Positions 12,926 to 26,115 of a stretch of DNA of 64,000 bases are shown here, piece by piece. The DNA is from Lottia gigantea (Eukaryota > Mollusca > Gastropoda > Lottiidae): contig NW_008710601.1 in assembly GCF_000327385.1 (NCBI RefSeq), forward strand, positions 1,445,355 through 1,509,354. Direction: 5' to 3'. How positions within the stretch are numbered: the first letter of the stretch is position 1; every line of letters begins with the position of its first letter. A program made the position numbers and the translations under genes. A model generated the notes under the pieces. The model was not told where the DNA came from. It worked only from the letters and a program-made list of their open reading frames with translations, and did no database searches.

Positions 12926-14677
12926 TTTCATCGTTACAATACAAAATGGAATGAAAGAAAGAAAAATTGAATTGCTGAAAATTTACCATTTCTTTTGTAA
13001 TTTAGTCGTAGCATGCTGTAAGGCAATTATACAAAAACCTGTATCGATTGTTGACAGCGTTGATTGTCGTAATGCATCATGGCGCACCTGACTCTAGACT
13101 AGTAGTTTGTGTAATTCAATTAAAACAAAAGCTGGCTTTATTAGAATATTGACGTGTGTAGACTTCCTACATAAACTGTTGACGTTTTGTTCACGAGTGA
13201 ATGAAATTTCCTAAAACAGATGTTTTCACTTTTTCTTTCTATTACCCCTTTCGGGATCTATGACGTTAGCATTCTCCTCTTCCCCCTATAAATCCTTACT
13301 ATTACCCTTCAAAAATGTCAAAATTACCCGCTTGAAGTTAATTACCACTAGGTGGAAAACGCATGTCCTTATACAATTGTCTTCAACAGCGCAAAAGCAA
13401 TGTGAACCATATAAATGTATGAAAGGGTGACGATTATATTTGCCCCTAAGTTGGTCAGCTATGTGCCGTCTTCAATTGAAAACATGTTTCCTTAACGAAA
13501 GATGTACGCTTCGGATTAACAAACCCAATATGTGAAACTTAACCAAATGAGAAATTTTGTCCATAATATCATATTTTAACAGGTCAAGTTCCCTTAAGAG
13601 TATACTGCGCATAACTGGTTTATTTTGTCTTTGGTAACGTAAACTACGCATGTTTAGGTGTACCTTACAAATGCTTTATTCTTGTGGACACGAGAAAAAA
13701 TTCCGATTTGACAAGCCCAAACCCTCCTCCCTTCCTTGAAATATAATTCAATTATTTTAACCTCATTGTTTATTATTATATAAATTACAGGGAATCTAAT
13801 ATTATGATGTGTTTGGTTTTTGAGGCGGTTTTAAAAGTACACGGTAGTAGATATTTTATAAGTCTTGAACTTTTTATGGTAATAGAAAGTCAATTCACAG
13901 ACCTTAACATCGATCGGTTATCAGAAGATCTATACAAGGGAGGCGACTCTTGTCATTTCCAAGTTATTCAAATGCTTACAATAAGATCAGTGATGGATAA
14001 TAAAATAATCTAGACGTAAGGGGGGAGTTAAACTCTTGGGTGCATTTCGGATAAAACACGTGGTCCCATTACACGAAAGGACTTAGCTCGGGCCAATATT
14101 TTGAGTTCAAATCATCAGCTCCGATGTACAACAAAGGTATTCAACCTTGGAGCTAATGGCAGTTGATCAAACATCTAAATAAACAACACAATCTGCTGTA
14201 AAGACTTCATTTTGAGGTTCTACTACGTCATTCATTGTTGATGGCTGGGACTATTGACAATGCCTAGATTCAGGACGTTGAATAATGTCAAAATAGACAG
14301 TGGATATGGGTGTTTCTGGTAGGGTGGAAATATGTTTATGTCTTCTAAATCACCAATTAACACTTTCTTTGTCAAATACGTGTACGATTAATTTTCCAAA
14401 ACATTTTTTAATTAGGACCAGGTCATTGGAATAGCACCTTTGGGCTTTAAAAGTTTTTCGTTGTACATAGCAAGTGGGTCATAAATATGGTTTCTTCAGA
14501 AAAGAATATAACTTTTATCTAATTGTTCTAAATATTGATAGAATGGCGCATAGCAGAACAAAACTGATCATTTGGGTTTTTAAACAACGCATTTTCATAC
14601 TGTTCCTTAAAGTTACTTCTTCAGTGCCGCACATCTAGCACTCAACAGAAATTGGGTGTTATGAGTTAAGTAGTCTT
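12926..14677. other. No supported gene
   Basis: At 14085-14125, TTAGCTCGGG and GAGTTCAAATC resemble pol III A and B boxes but are too close together for a tRNA. The rest is plain AT-rich DNA. Confidence 0.45.
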
Positions 14678-14716
14678 TCAAAGCCATGTAGTGTACAATG
14701 AGGGAAATAGTTATAT
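14678..14716 (-). mobile_element. SINE family A, short fragment
   Basis: GCCATGTAGTGTACAATGAG plus GGAAA equals the internal GCCATGCAGGGTACAATGAG block of the longer copies at 21.2 and 62.5 kb. Nothing else of the element is recognisable. Confidence 0.4.
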
Positions 14717-15417
14717 AGCTCTGCATCGTCATACGCCAAGTTGATAAAGCTTTCAGTATACTTAAGTACACAGAACGCAAAAGAGAAGTTGTAGTGTAAA
14801 ATCGATTTTTGTTGATTGATTTTTACAATTGAATAATTGTGCTTGTGCTGTTCTTCGGAAGTAAACATTCTATTAGACCAGAATTACAATGGCTCATCTT
14901 GTTTACAAACTTTCACACAAATTAACTATGGCTACCAGTGAACGATGTTATCTCCGTCAAATCCTGTTTATAAGGTCTAAAGAATAAACTGTGTGATGGA
15001 ACGTATTGCCCACGGCTGCGTAGACTAATGGTATAGATGAACTAATTGAGTTCAACATAATTCACTGGCTAAAAAATATGGTGTTCAATTAACGCCCAGA
15101 CAGACCGACGTCACCGAATGTTGGTGAAAACGTCAGCTTCGTATTCATTTGGAAACTATTTCGGGATCAAAGATGACGAGACAAAACTTACATGAAAACA
15201 ACACGAACATAGATTCAGATCGAGCGCCATTCACGTCACGACGTTTAACCTCTAATGAATTATTCCATTTTTGACCGTCGCATTTTTTTCTAATTTTGTC
15301 AAACGATTGAGTCCAAGGATCGTCACAACACCAGAATTTGCCTGTGAAATAAACAGGCTTTATGTACTTTTACTGAACCAAAACATACGTTTATCTGCAT
15401 CTTATTGGGCTTGTAAA

Positions 15418-15650
15418 AATGAGTTTTACGTCCTACACCATGTGGGCTTATGAAGACGGGCAACGACATGCAGGGTACAACTAGGGAAATTTTGCTAGGA
15501 CAGTGGCATTAACCTACTCTTTTCCGATTTCCAACTGTCGAGGGATCTTTAACGTGCACAGTCAGTATCGCTGTAGGAAAGCAACTTCCAACTACCGATG
15601 GATCTTAAAAAAGCATAACAGATTAATACTGTAACACTAACACACAGGGC
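15418..15650 (-). mobile_element. SINE family A, copy with tail, head lost
   Basis: GAGTTTTACGTCCTAC (complement of the tail), GAAGACGGGCAACGACATGC, AGGGAAATTTTGCTAGGACAG, GTCGAGGGATCTTTAACGTG and a diverged ACACACAGGGCC follow in family order. A second, diverged GATGGATCTTAAAA block suggests internal duplication. Confidence 0.75.
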
Positions 15651-16038
15651 CTCATCTTGAAATGACTACATAAGTATTAGCTAAGCTGTCTCTGCGAAAG
15701 GATGACCAAAATTGACAAACCCACTCAAGGAGTTGTATCAGGTTTTTCGGCGAGCATGCTCTATACCTACCCATTAGATCCATTCTGTATACGTATCTAA
15801 ATCTGGTATCTGTTACCAGTGTTGATAAGACCTGCATATGGCAATGTTATTTGTTCAAATATGATGAACATTAATGTGATTATAGAACTGATAATGTTAA
15901 AGTTACAGACGATATAATATGATATATAATAACAGTGTTGACGTCACAGTCTGATTATTACCTTGTTTAGAATTCATTGTATTCATTTCCATGTTGTGTT
16001 ACGTGTTTTTTTCTGTGTCACCACATACATAATTATAT

Positions 16039-16150
16039 CAATGACAGATTCAAAGGGGGCAGAGGTGGCAACCCCGAATGCATGTTTTTCGGCCATGACT
16101 CTCATAACTAGGTTAGAAATTCGGGCAACCTCAACCTGGCTTCGCCATTG
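16039..16150. mobile_element. hAT-like MITE family D, copy 2 (decayed)
   Basis: The left end CAATGACAGATTCAAAGGGG and right end AACCTGGCTTCGCCATTG correspond to CAGTGGCGGATTCAAAGGGG-type and CCTGGCTCCGCCACTG-type ends with scattered changes. Flanked by AT-rich octamers that could be a target duplication (AATTATAT, ATATATAT). Confidence 0.5.
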
Positions 16151-17359
16151 ATATATATATATAGAGCCACGTATATATACAAAATACAGTTCGGTAGGAT
16201 GCCAAATTGGTAGCAAGTTTGCGGAAAGTATAAACATACACTTGTGGATCAGCAGTCTTTCACCTATTTGTGTATAATACGCACACCTAATTAGCATAAT
16301 ATTAGATATAGTTGGCAAACCTAGTCGCAGAGTGCTCGCAGATTTTTAAAGGGTTCTGTCTCGCATGTGACGTTGGAATGAATTTGTTTTTTTTTGGAAT
16401 AAGTTTCTATATTGCAAAAACTTTGCTCTCATCTTGATCCAATAAATGCCATGTTCCATTAAATACTACCTACAAAGTTGACCTACTTTAATTTGTAAGA
16501 CTTCACCAGGATGAAATCAACCCCACCACATCAACAAACTTTTGTTATCTGACTGGGCATTATAAAGAGCCAAATTATTAGCCTAAGTGGTTATATGGGT
16601 CACTTTTAGATGACAGAATTGCATATACGCTATAAATTGCATACACAATGGTTTCATAACATTGTATGGCACTGGTTCGCAATATAACAATTTGCACGTA
16701 CGACAAAAATTAACTACGTGATATCTGTAGCACAAATTCGTAAAATAGTCATATAAGTAACACATTCAAAATACCGTGTCAAACTAGTCAAGAAAATGAG
16801 TCGAAATAGCTTATCACAATGGTAGATTTCTATGGTAGCTATGATCACTAGCCTACCCCAAGTGCCTTGATATTGTTTCTCTAGTTATATTCCCTATATA
16901 AGTGTAAAAGTAGACACTATCTGATTTAGTGACCATCCCTAGTGGTCAAGTTTCTCTTCGGAAGTAATAGAGTAATCAGAAGTAATAACATACCGTAGAT
17001 TGACTGATTACCCCAGGGTCTAATACTAGTAATAAGACTAGCATCTTAACTTGCTGCTTTTCATTCAGCCATTTATGTGTTCACCCATCCTTTCCATCAT
17101 CATACATTTGAAGCAATTCCCCAGTCGAGTCATTAACGACAGCTTAAAGACTTTAAAGAGACGCTAAAGTTCTAGGATATGAGGAAACCCGTAATAAATA
17201 TGACACGGCAGAAGTGTTATGAGATCTTAAACACACTCAGTTGCATAAGATACATTCTCTCTTGAGATGGAAACGCTACAAGTTGTATTCAAGTCGACTT
17301 CTAGAGTAGCATTTCATCTGACATTTTATAATTTATCATTGACTTAGTCGCTAATTTCC

Positions 17360-17496
17360 TTGAGTTTTATGTCCTACTCGCTTGCTACTAAATGGGCTGA
17401 TGAAAACAGAACGCCATGCAGTGTTCAATGAGGGAATTTTTGTTGTTGCCAATAACAGTGGCATAACTATATAACTTTCTCTTTTTCTTACTTACT
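17360..17496 (-). mobile_element. SINE family A, tail-side fragment
   Basis: GTTTTATGTCCTACTCG, then TGATGAAAACAGAACGCCATG, CAGTGTTCAATGAGGGAA and AACAGTGGCATAAC, matching the copies at 15.4 and 21.2 kb. Similarity stops before the GATCTTTAACGTGC block. Confidence 0.65.
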
Positions 17497-18524
17497 TGAT
17501 ATCGAATTGCGTACAGATAATAATTTAAGATACATGTATATGTCTTGGTGATTATGGGCATGACTGTATGAGCACTAGATGCTTGAGGATTGAAAACTTC
17601 AAAAAAAGAGAATGGATGTTTCCAGCCTTAGTATGGCAAATGGCATTGTGCATGGTGTAACCAATATTCAGGATGTAATAAGGAAAAAACTTTAATTCGT
17701 TTTTTGTCCTCGGTACGTCACTAAAGAACAGAATGGAATAGCAAAGTTATTACTGAGCTTCCACCAACCGGTTCCATGAACATACAAGCCCTATAAACCT
17801 GAAACCATTTTTCATTATGATACACTTTCTCATTTCTGATTGATATACTTTCTCATGAAAAGTTCATTGGCTGCAACGGATTTTGGATTTGTTGTACGAT
17901 TCGGTTCTTGATTTTTTTTTTCATCCTAGACACTGGTACTCTCAAATGATATCAGCATCACGATACAGCCACGACTGACGTAAACGCCATATAGATATTA
18001 ATATATAATATAATATATCGAAGGTGTTTTTATATTGTTATCCATTGCCATCAGCATTTTAGATTGTGCATATTAATATTGCATAGTTATTGATTGTTTT
18101 CAATCGATCGAGGCAACATTACATTAGTGAAGGGTTAATATCATCTGTACCCCCTTGGATTTATTTCCGTCTCTCTACTAACTGTATGATTAACGAAGTG
18201 ATCTTGTCAAGATGTAGAAACAGCCATATATTACGACCTAACCTAATCATCCAAATCTTGTATTAATCCCCAAAGTCTCCCCATAATACTCGAAGAAATA
18301 TAACTTATATTCGACGTAGAGACTGTAAACAAGTCTTAATAGCTTTTTAACCGTGTAGACAAAATGCACTAGTGGGTCAATCTTTGTTAAGGAAGTGAAA
18401 TGAAATATTTTATTGTTTTTAAGTACGTTAGAAATAGCATAAGGTGATAACATCAGGGGCTCGCATTGGGAATATTTTTACGCTTCCGGGTCAAAAGGTC
18501 ACGTCGTCCTCAGAAGCTCGTGTG

Positions 18525-18716
18525 AAAAATAAAAAAAATGCCAGGTCGGAGCCCGTGAAGCACGGTAATTGTCGGTTTATTACCCCATCCAAATAATGCC
18601 GTATCCATGTCAGCCCCTGCAACATGCATCACCGAAATGGTTTAAAAAAAATGATACTCCAGGCTAGCACGACCTCGCCTGGGTCGAACTGCGAACTCCT
18701 AGTCTAGCAAGCAAGA
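18525..18716 (-). mobile_element. SINE family A, head-side fragment
   Basis: Has GGTTTATTACCCCATCC, CCATGTCAGCCCCTGCAAC and CATGCATCACCGA in family order. On the minus strand, 18681-18692 reads GCAGTTCGACCC, a pol III B-box-like motif, as expected for the tRNA-derived head. The tail half is not present. Confidence 0.65.
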
Positions 18717-20327
18717 AAGAGACATTTTTGAATAATGACTTGTGTAACACGAAATAATATCTCTCCTTGGTGGTTCTCGCCAAACTCAAATTTATCTTAG
18801 ATTTCACCGACAAATGCTTAATGTGAATTCAGCATCTCATTCGCTAATACCAAAAGATTAAAGTCTGAAATTAAAATCAAATAACCACCCAGTTAATGTA
18901 TTTCCCATAGGTATACACATCATTTGTCGGTTAAAATGGGATTTCGACAATTTGATATCGTGCCAATATGATTTCGTTTCCATCGACCCACCTCTCTGAA
19001 ATTTATACGATTCCATGAGTCCGTAGACGTGATATGTTTTAGTTGTAGTCGCGATCTTTTTACATTTATCTTCATAGAAGACTCGATTTGTTAGTCTATA
19101 ACAGTTTTATCTAAATAAGCCCCGAGTCCATAATTTCTTATCGCTGTCATCTCAATAGTTTTGCTATGTAATTGGAAATGGAAAGAAAGAGTAGCCAGTG
19201 GCATCTGGGTCGTCTGATAAAATACGGTTTATAGTGGTAATTTTAGAAGAAAGGTGGTTACAAGATTTGAGATTAAGTCAGACCCCTGCAGCATCTTGAA
19301 ACCTCGTTAAAGAATTATTTTTGATTTGTTAGATGAAGGTGTTGAATAATTGGTAACTTGATGTCCGCGTATCTTTAACTGATCGAGTGTACCGAAAATC
19401 GGGAGCAAGGGTGATTTAGCAAACAATACTGCTTTGAATACACATCCTCTGTTTCGATTCTTGTGTGGTTCGTCACTTATATATAAATTGCCAAGTCAAA
19501 CAAAATGTGCAGATCATATTGACATATTCAAGATAGCGAAAAACTTAAGTACAACGTGATTTACATCTATAGGGTTATATTGGGTTTTAATAGATGGTAA
19601 TGGCGAATACAGATGATCATTCAACACCCCTTGTCCTTTTTTGAATTTTCCCCAATCGGAGTCCTTCATGTCTTGGCAGAAAAATGGACGGAAAACTCCT
19701 TCCATTACATTTCCATGGAATGTTCATAACGATATTATATTATTCAGACCTGTAGTACAATCACTATCGATGAAGACTAATTCCATGACTAAAACCCCAC
19801 GATTAAGACTAAAAGAGCCAACAAAGCATTATAATAGTTACAATTAGTGCTATTTACTACGATTGGTACCGACGTATCTTGGTCTTTTATATATTGTAAA
19901 TTGGTAGCATGTACGGAAACAACCATCATTTCTCAGTCGACTAATGTGGTTGAAAAGTTTGACGTACGTTGATGAAGTTATTCAGTCGTGTCTAAATGCT
20001 GTTGAAATGTGTAATCTGTTAAATTGGATACTTTCTTCTTGGAGAGGTCTTTTTAAAGATTGAGTAAACGAGTAAATTGACCGAGCGAATGAAAAATCGA
20101 TGGAATTATTTTTTTATCCAATGTGCGATCTCTCTCTCTCTAAAATAATCTTTTGAAATCTTTAACTAGTTTTCAGATGGTTTGCTTTGAAAATCGAAAA
20201 TGGTTGCTCTTCTCTTTAGATTCTATTTTTAGGATTGTTACACTTGCAGTGTCGGCAAGATACTTGAGATCAAGGCGCTTCCTTGGTTTAGAGTTTTCTC
20301 ATTTTTCGTCCGTTTGCTTACAATTTG
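18717..20327. other. Nothing recognised
   Basis: Two overlapping short frames on opposite strands (19514-19847) and a (TC)n run near 20130; none supported. Confidence 0.5.
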
Positions 20328-20420
20328 ACCTAATCCGATGACATTTCATTTAACCAATCAAATTCTTTTACTCTCACAAAATGCCAGAGCGGGAGAAATT
20401 TGATTGGTTATTGTATTAAA
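20328..20420. mobile_element. MITE family F, interior fragment with hairpin
   Basis: CCTAATCCGATGACATTTC and TTAACCAATCAAATTC parallel the interior of the element at 23.95 kb. TAACCAATCAAATT (20352-20365) faces AATTTGATTGGTTA (20397-20410) as a perfect inverted repeat. Confidence 0.5.
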
Positions 20421-21159
20421 AGAGTAAAATAGATGCATTCCAATCAATTCCATTATTGCCGTTTTACATGTGTCAATTCTTTTCAGGCTGCAATATAGCA
20501 AAATTCTGGCCGCCTTGATATCATTTACATAGTACAAAATACTTGAATTCTTCCCGCCAGTTAAACAATGCATTTAATTCGCAGTAATAGATTTTTTAAA
20601 AATCAAAACATAACACAAGCTCCGATTATTAAATTATGTGAAAACAGAACATAGTAAAATCAAATTATTTTTATCGTAGTGGGATTTTTTTCATTAAAGC
20701 CCAGACGCTATCGAAACTTTTCCTATCATTTGTTACACTTAAGTAAATAGTGTTGACGCCATGCGCCAATTATTTGACAATATATAAATTCCTAAATTGG
20801 ATATCTAATGTTTTTCTCTCCATATTTTCATATATTATTTAACATTAGAGTGAATACCAATAACCCAGTGAAATATAATTATAGTTTTACGACATTTTGA
20901 TGGTACAAGCTCACTCAGTAATTGGTGCATTAAGTAGCAAAATATAATAGGCGAATATTCAAGTAGGCATAGAGTTTAGACATGATTCTAAAAAATAAAA
21001 GTTATGAGAAAGGGAAAAAAATCCTAGAAACCATCAATACGAAACATAGCCAGCGTGGTATTCACCGCAAATCAGTTTCCAGATTTTAGCTTAATGGGTT
21101 TTTCAAAAGCCAAAAATGTAACAGCTTAAGAATAGAATTCTATTTGCTTGTTTTTATTT

Positions 21160-21475
21160 TGTGAGTTTTACGTCCTACTTTTCAGCAACATGTGGACGGG
21201 CAACGCCATGCAGGATGCAATGAGGGAAATTTTGCCAGGACAGCGGCAACTGTCGAGGACTTTAAACGTGCAAAGTCTGTAGCACACGGGACCTCGGTTT
21301 ATTGTCCCATCCGAACGATAAGACGCTTTTTCCATGTCAGCCCCTCTTACCTGCGTCACTGACAGGGTGAAACCGGGTTGAAAAATCCGAAGGTATTATC
21401 TCGACCTATGCCGGGATTGAACCCTAGAACCTCAGGTTAGCGAGCAAGCGTCTGATCCTACGCTCCTCCCCCCTC
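21160..21475 (-). mobile_element. SINE family A, most complete copy
   Basis: Read on the minus strand it has a tRNA-like head with B box GGGTTCAATCCC (21413-21424). A conserved body follows (GGGGCTGACATGGAAAAAGC, GGGACAATAAACCGAGGTCC, GCACGTTTAAAGTCC, CCTGGCAAAATTTCCCTCAT, CATGGCGTTGCCCGTC), and then the tail AGTAGGACGTAAAACTCAC with A-rich sequence. It has no ORF. Orientation is set by the B box and tail. It matches the general plan of mollusc tRNA-derived SINEs; the exact family name cannot be settled without a database. Confidence 0.8.
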
Positions 21476-22077
21476 CCTACCTGTTAACCACGCACAGTGC
21501 TGTTATTAATTAAAAAGCAAAAACCTGATGCCTATAGAGCCGAGCTCTCATTTACAAAAAAACAATTCTTTAAGCAATTGATCTGTATCATGCATTCGTC
21601 CCGTGGTATTTAAATTAATGCACTGGAATATATTTCTTTCAGACAAAGAGTCTTATATTCTAAAAATAAATTGATATTGTCATAAGGAGCGGAATTATGT
21701 TTAATTCGCAAATAAACTTCTCTTAGATGTTCGACTCCCCAATATGAACACTACCAAATTAGACCAGTTGCAATCGATATTTTTCACATCTTCGTTGAGT
21801 TTTAAACTGATGAAATTAGCTTTATTTGTTACAATGTAGTATTATTATAATCACCGTTCCAGACACTACTTACCGGAGAACAGAAAAGTTTAATCATTTT
21901 GAAAGATTACATCTTATATAAGAAAAACATTTTTGTCTTTGCCTCATTGTTATAACTTTGTACTGGAATTTAGGTCTAAACACACTGGCGACGTTAGATT
22001 CTAATATGTCTTTTTGTCAGGTGTGTTGGAAAAAATTAAGCCAATTTTGTCTGCCATCCAAAAATGAAATGAATAAA

Positions 22078-22128
22078 GTTTTACGACCTACATTTCTGCA
22101 TCTGATTTGGCTAATGAAGACGACGCCA
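22078..22128 (-). mobile_element. SINE family A, tail fragment (uncertain)
   Basis: TTTTACGACCTAC and TTGGCTAATGAAGACG with GACGCC correspond to the tail-end TTTTACGTCCTAC and TTGGCTAATGAAGACGGGC of other copies. Beyond that no similarity is seen. Confidence 0.35.
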
Positions 22129-22680
22129 AGTTCAAAAGATGTGTGTCGAATCATAATGGGTTAATGGCAACATCGTGCCCCAGTGGTTCTCCAAAACTTT
22201 TCGTTATGCTATTTATGACCTCAGGAACTTTTGAAATGCTATGCAATGGTATAGTTCTGGTAAAGAAAACTTGTGGAATCTTCTGTACTAGCTGATGCGG
22301 TAATTTGTTTTTTGGTCAGGCCTATGCCAACATGCGTCTGTCGATGCTATCAACTGGGACAAACGTATATTGCCACAACTTAATAAAACTATGGTACTTT
22401 TTGGACCAGCCATATTAATGTCCTTTTTGCCTTTTTAGTTATGCCAATTTATGTCTGTTGGTTTTATCTGAGACAAACACGTGCTACAACAATATCTCTA
22501 AGAAAAAACTGGTAGACTCGTGAAGACGACGAGAGAAACACGTGGAAACGTTGCATAAACTAGTGATTGTTGTATTACAAAGCTGTGTCTATAGTTTCTA
22601 TGCCGTAACTAGGGTATTTTTGCTTTGGTAAGACCACCTTCACCATAGACGTCTAAAAAGCTAATATTTAGCGGATCTAA

Positions 22681-22756
22681 TATTTAATTTTTTTTTTTTT
22701 TTCTTACAAAATGTTATTTTTTTCTTATAAATGTTTTTTTTTTTATTATTCTTATT
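22681..22756. repeat. Poly-T rich low-complexity tract
   Basis: Runs of 14, 7 and about 13 T separated by short AT-rich spacers, about 75 bases in all. No polymerase III gene or SINE tail is attached on either strand that I can recognise. Confidence 0.7.
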
Positions 22757-23277
22757 TGTCGTCATATTCGGTATGATGCATTTGTCTCATTTTCCTTGAT
22801 AAAGTTAATGGTTACGATCTTAATATGTCATATTAACCCAAATGTCAGTGACTGACTAGACTCTTGAAGGTCTGAGAATCGTCCATGCGAGACTAGGTAT
22901 TGTGACCTGGATAGGAAATGCTCCTGTAAATAGAATATGTTTTGCATTATAAGAACATTTAATTAGTGGAAATGAATTGTCAGTGTTAAACAACATCTAA
23001 TTACAATAATGTGAAATTTATTCACAATCTGAACTAACATATAGCAAAATAATGGTAAAAACATTATTGGCAGCGAACATGATCATCAGTGTTTATTTTC
23101 AGACTATGTTTCTAATTAATTTCCGAGCATATATATTTATGGATAGCATATCGGTTATTAACAAATGAAATACAAATATATTTAGATCAAATTAATCTGT
23201 GGTTTATTCAGCCGTCTTGCCTTTATATACGTTTAAACTAGAGTTTTGTCGCTCTGTATAATGTAACTCATAAGGTT

Positions 23278-23795
23278 CATTAAAGTGCTGAACCGTAGGA
23301 CATGAATTAAAATGTCAGTTCACTTGGCCAAATAAATTGCTGAACTTCAAGAAATGAAAGTAAGACACCAATTCATATGGCCCAGTAAAATGCTGAACTG
23401 TGGTATATAACAGATCATTTTCCATGGTAATATTTGGAATTAGTTTACACAGTTGTTAATTGGCCCATTAATGTTCTGAACAATAGTACATATCAGTTTA
23501 TTTGGCCTTTTCTGATGTAGAAGTTTCGACTTAAACACAGGTCAGTTTATTTTTTTAAATTGTTCATCGGTTCAGTACTGAACTGTACAACATGATAACT
23601 AATTTCAATTTTTATAATTGGTTTTACGATTGGTTCAGTTCTGATCTGCATTCTCCCAGATATAAGTTGGGTTGTTGAAAACAGAACTGCATGTAGATAT
23701 CAGTTAAAGTTATTAAATAAACGGGTTTTGGTGGCGCAGTAAGATGCTGAAATGTAGGACATTAAGATAATGTTCAGTTAAAATTCATTGAAATA
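23278..23795. repeat. Very old, irregular tandem repeat
   Basis: The motif TGCTGAAC plus (C/T)GTA(G/T)GACAT recurs at about 23287, 23339, 23389, 23473, 23575, 23640 and 23735, with CAGTT and TTGGCC blocks between. Spacing varies from 50 to 100 bases, so units have lost or gained sequence. Confidence 0.55.
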
Positions 23796-23946
23796 TTCAC
23801 TGCTGTATTTTTTCAGGTTTTAAACCTACATTTCACTTAATTTGTCTAGTTTTGTCTAGCCATTAGCGTAAATGATACTTTTTGTCAGTGTGATTAAAAT
23901 TAAACCAAACTTTCTTTCCGTTTTTAATACCCTTTTTTTTAAATAC

Positions 23947-24139
23947 CCACTTCAGTTAGGGTCTAACAACAGCCCAGTTGAACGTTCTTGAAATTAACAT
24001 TTTGGCCTAACTCGATGACGTCTGCTTTAACCAATCAAATTTGTACCCTCTCTTTTGTGATCGCTGTTTATCAGTTTAGGGCAAAAGGTTAATTTGACGA
24101 ACGTTCAGGGGGGCTGTCGTTAGACCCTAACTGAAGTGG
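23947..24139. mobile_element. MITE family F, 193-bp near-palindrome
   Basis: Starts CCACTTCAGTTAGGGTCTAA and ends with its complement TTAGACCCTAACTGAAGTGG. The inverted arms continue for about 65 bases (AACAGCCC, GAACGTTC, AAATTAAC, TTTTG) with few mismatches. No clear target duplication is seen. Non-coding. Confidence 0.8.
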
Positions 24140-25049
24140 CTCTATTAGAAATAAAAGCTAAAAACAGAACGCAAGTTTGTGAAATAAAAAAGAATTGTAA
24201 AATGACAACGTTTATTATTGTTCTAATTCATTCTCCACATAGTTGGTTGTCTAATATTCATTAAATAATAAAGCGACCCACCATTCGAGATTCCTTAACT
24301 TCTTTGGTATTATTGTCAGAACGTAAACAAGCATTATCGTGACGTCTTATCCGCCAATATCGTCAAGTAAAAGGTCTGGTGACTTTGAATACTTGACTGA
24401 TCTTTTTGTTTTATTTTCCATCGATATCTTTGACAAGAATAGTGCTAAAATGTTATTAATGTATTATTAATCAAAAAAATCATACGTTAAGAAATTTTAG
24501 CACATTGCGACCCGGCGTTAGTCCATTGAACTTAACTTCTTGCTCGCACTACCAAACCATGTGATTAAACCATCCAACTACCATTTAACATGACTACCAA
24601 CAACTATCTAGTGTTTGATATCAGCTTCTGCTGGAGTGGATGGTAACTTGTCAAATACCAACTAACCAACCAGGCTTGTAATTATTTAAGATGTAACAGC
24701 AGCTTTCTGTATCCTCGCTTCTCATTGTAGCTCAGTTGTTGAAGGGAGGTTGCTGATCCGTTTACATGTATTGGTGTATATTTCTTCTTTTTGTTTTTGT
24801 TTGAATCAATGCTGGTTAACTACGTCAGAATTAGAATATAATATTGGTGTATTTTTTTGGCATCATAAGTTTAACAGTCCCATAGGCTAGATAACCACCG
24901 CCATCAACTTCAAGCACTCTAAATAGTTTTGGTCAACATTTGGACAGATTGCAGTAAAAGATTAAGAGGTCCAATGAGACTATAAACTGAGGCTCGAGGA
25001 GCTTTACGCTGTAGCTGCAGGAGAGTTGGAGATGGAGTATAGGCTAGTA

Positions 25050-25095
25050 ACCCTGTCCTTGCAAAATATTCCTCACTGCACACTGCATGGTGATT
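25050..25095 (+). mobile_element. SINE family A, internal fragment
   Basis: CCCTGTCCTTGCAAAATATT, then CCTCACTGCACACTGCATGG, is the sense-strand version of the CTGGCAAAATTTCCCTCATTG / CTGCATGGCG block. Flanking parts are diverged. Confidence 0.45.
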
Positions 25096-25740
25096 TCTAT
25101 CATTATTATCAGCATGAACGGGAGACGCGAAACTTCATTTCATTTCACAAATGGTAATTGATAACGATAAGGACAATGCGACATTAGTAATAGCACACCA
25201 TCCGAAACAAAATTAGTTTAGCTGTGTTTATTTTGAAATGAAAGCACGGTCACATTAGTAGATGGATATATTTGTAACCATTGTCGATGTTAATCTATCG
25301 CTAATCTACACACAAACTCAATTACTTTTCATAATCAACATCATGTATTCACCATTGTTACCCGTCAAATCCAACCCAGTTATTTTCAATTTAATCATTC
25401 GATCTTTTCTCTATCCAAATCATTATATGACGATTAATCATTAAACTGATTTTATTGACGTATATTGGCAGTACTCTCATTTAATATTAGAATTAATTGC
25501 TTAGAGTTTATTTTTTTCAAATACGAGTGCTGTGACATACAACGCAAATACTAGATGTTTTGTGTATCAGTACAAATCAGGATGCGTTCATTAATATGCA
25601 CTCGGAGTTTTTTTGATGACTGATTTTTTACAAACAACAAATTTTATATATGTTTATTTACTGTCAGTTGTAATCTGATTGTTTGCACTCAGTAAGGATA
25701 GTTTCCTACATATACGTATTGCTTAAGTGTATTGTGCAGT

Positions 25741-25915
25741 ATGGCTACTGACTCACGGGAAGTCTTCGACATCTCATTTACAGAAGATGACACAAATTTT
25801 TGTGAGGAGAAGAACATTTTGCACAATTGATTAGTTATTATGTTCACAATATATGTATTACAGATGTTGGACTAGCGTCTGGTCATAGTGGAACAACAAA
25901 TCATAATTATTATAG
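25741..25915 (+). other. Candidate two-exon start of an unknown gene
   Basis: ATGG in good context (A at -3, G at +4) opens a frame starting MATDSREVFDISFTEDDTNF. Read straight through it stops at 25828-25830 (29 residues). If TTT before GTGAGG at 25801/25802 is a donor and the TATTACAG ending at 25863 an acceptor, the frame continues through a 52-base second exon (VGLASGHSGTTNHNYY) to an excellent donor, TATAG before GTAAGA, at 25915/25916. The 62-base intron would be unusually short. No family is recognised. Confidence 0.3.
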
Positions 25916-26115
25916 GTAAGACCCCTGTCTGTTTTACAAATAAGAAGTTATCTTATTGTCTATTTGTATAAATTTTTTACAATATATAAATTTGTGTCTA
26001 GTTATTTTGTATCTAGCAAGAGCTCATAAACGTGTAATGTGTCTAGCTTCGGATTTACTAGGACTACTATGAGCTCATTTATAAGTAGACATAGGACAGG
26101 ATATTTTGGTATAGC

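Noticed and set aside
14085-14125. tRNA gene from A- and B-box-like motifs
   Set aside because: The boxes are only about 15 bases apart and no acceptor stem pairing is visible.
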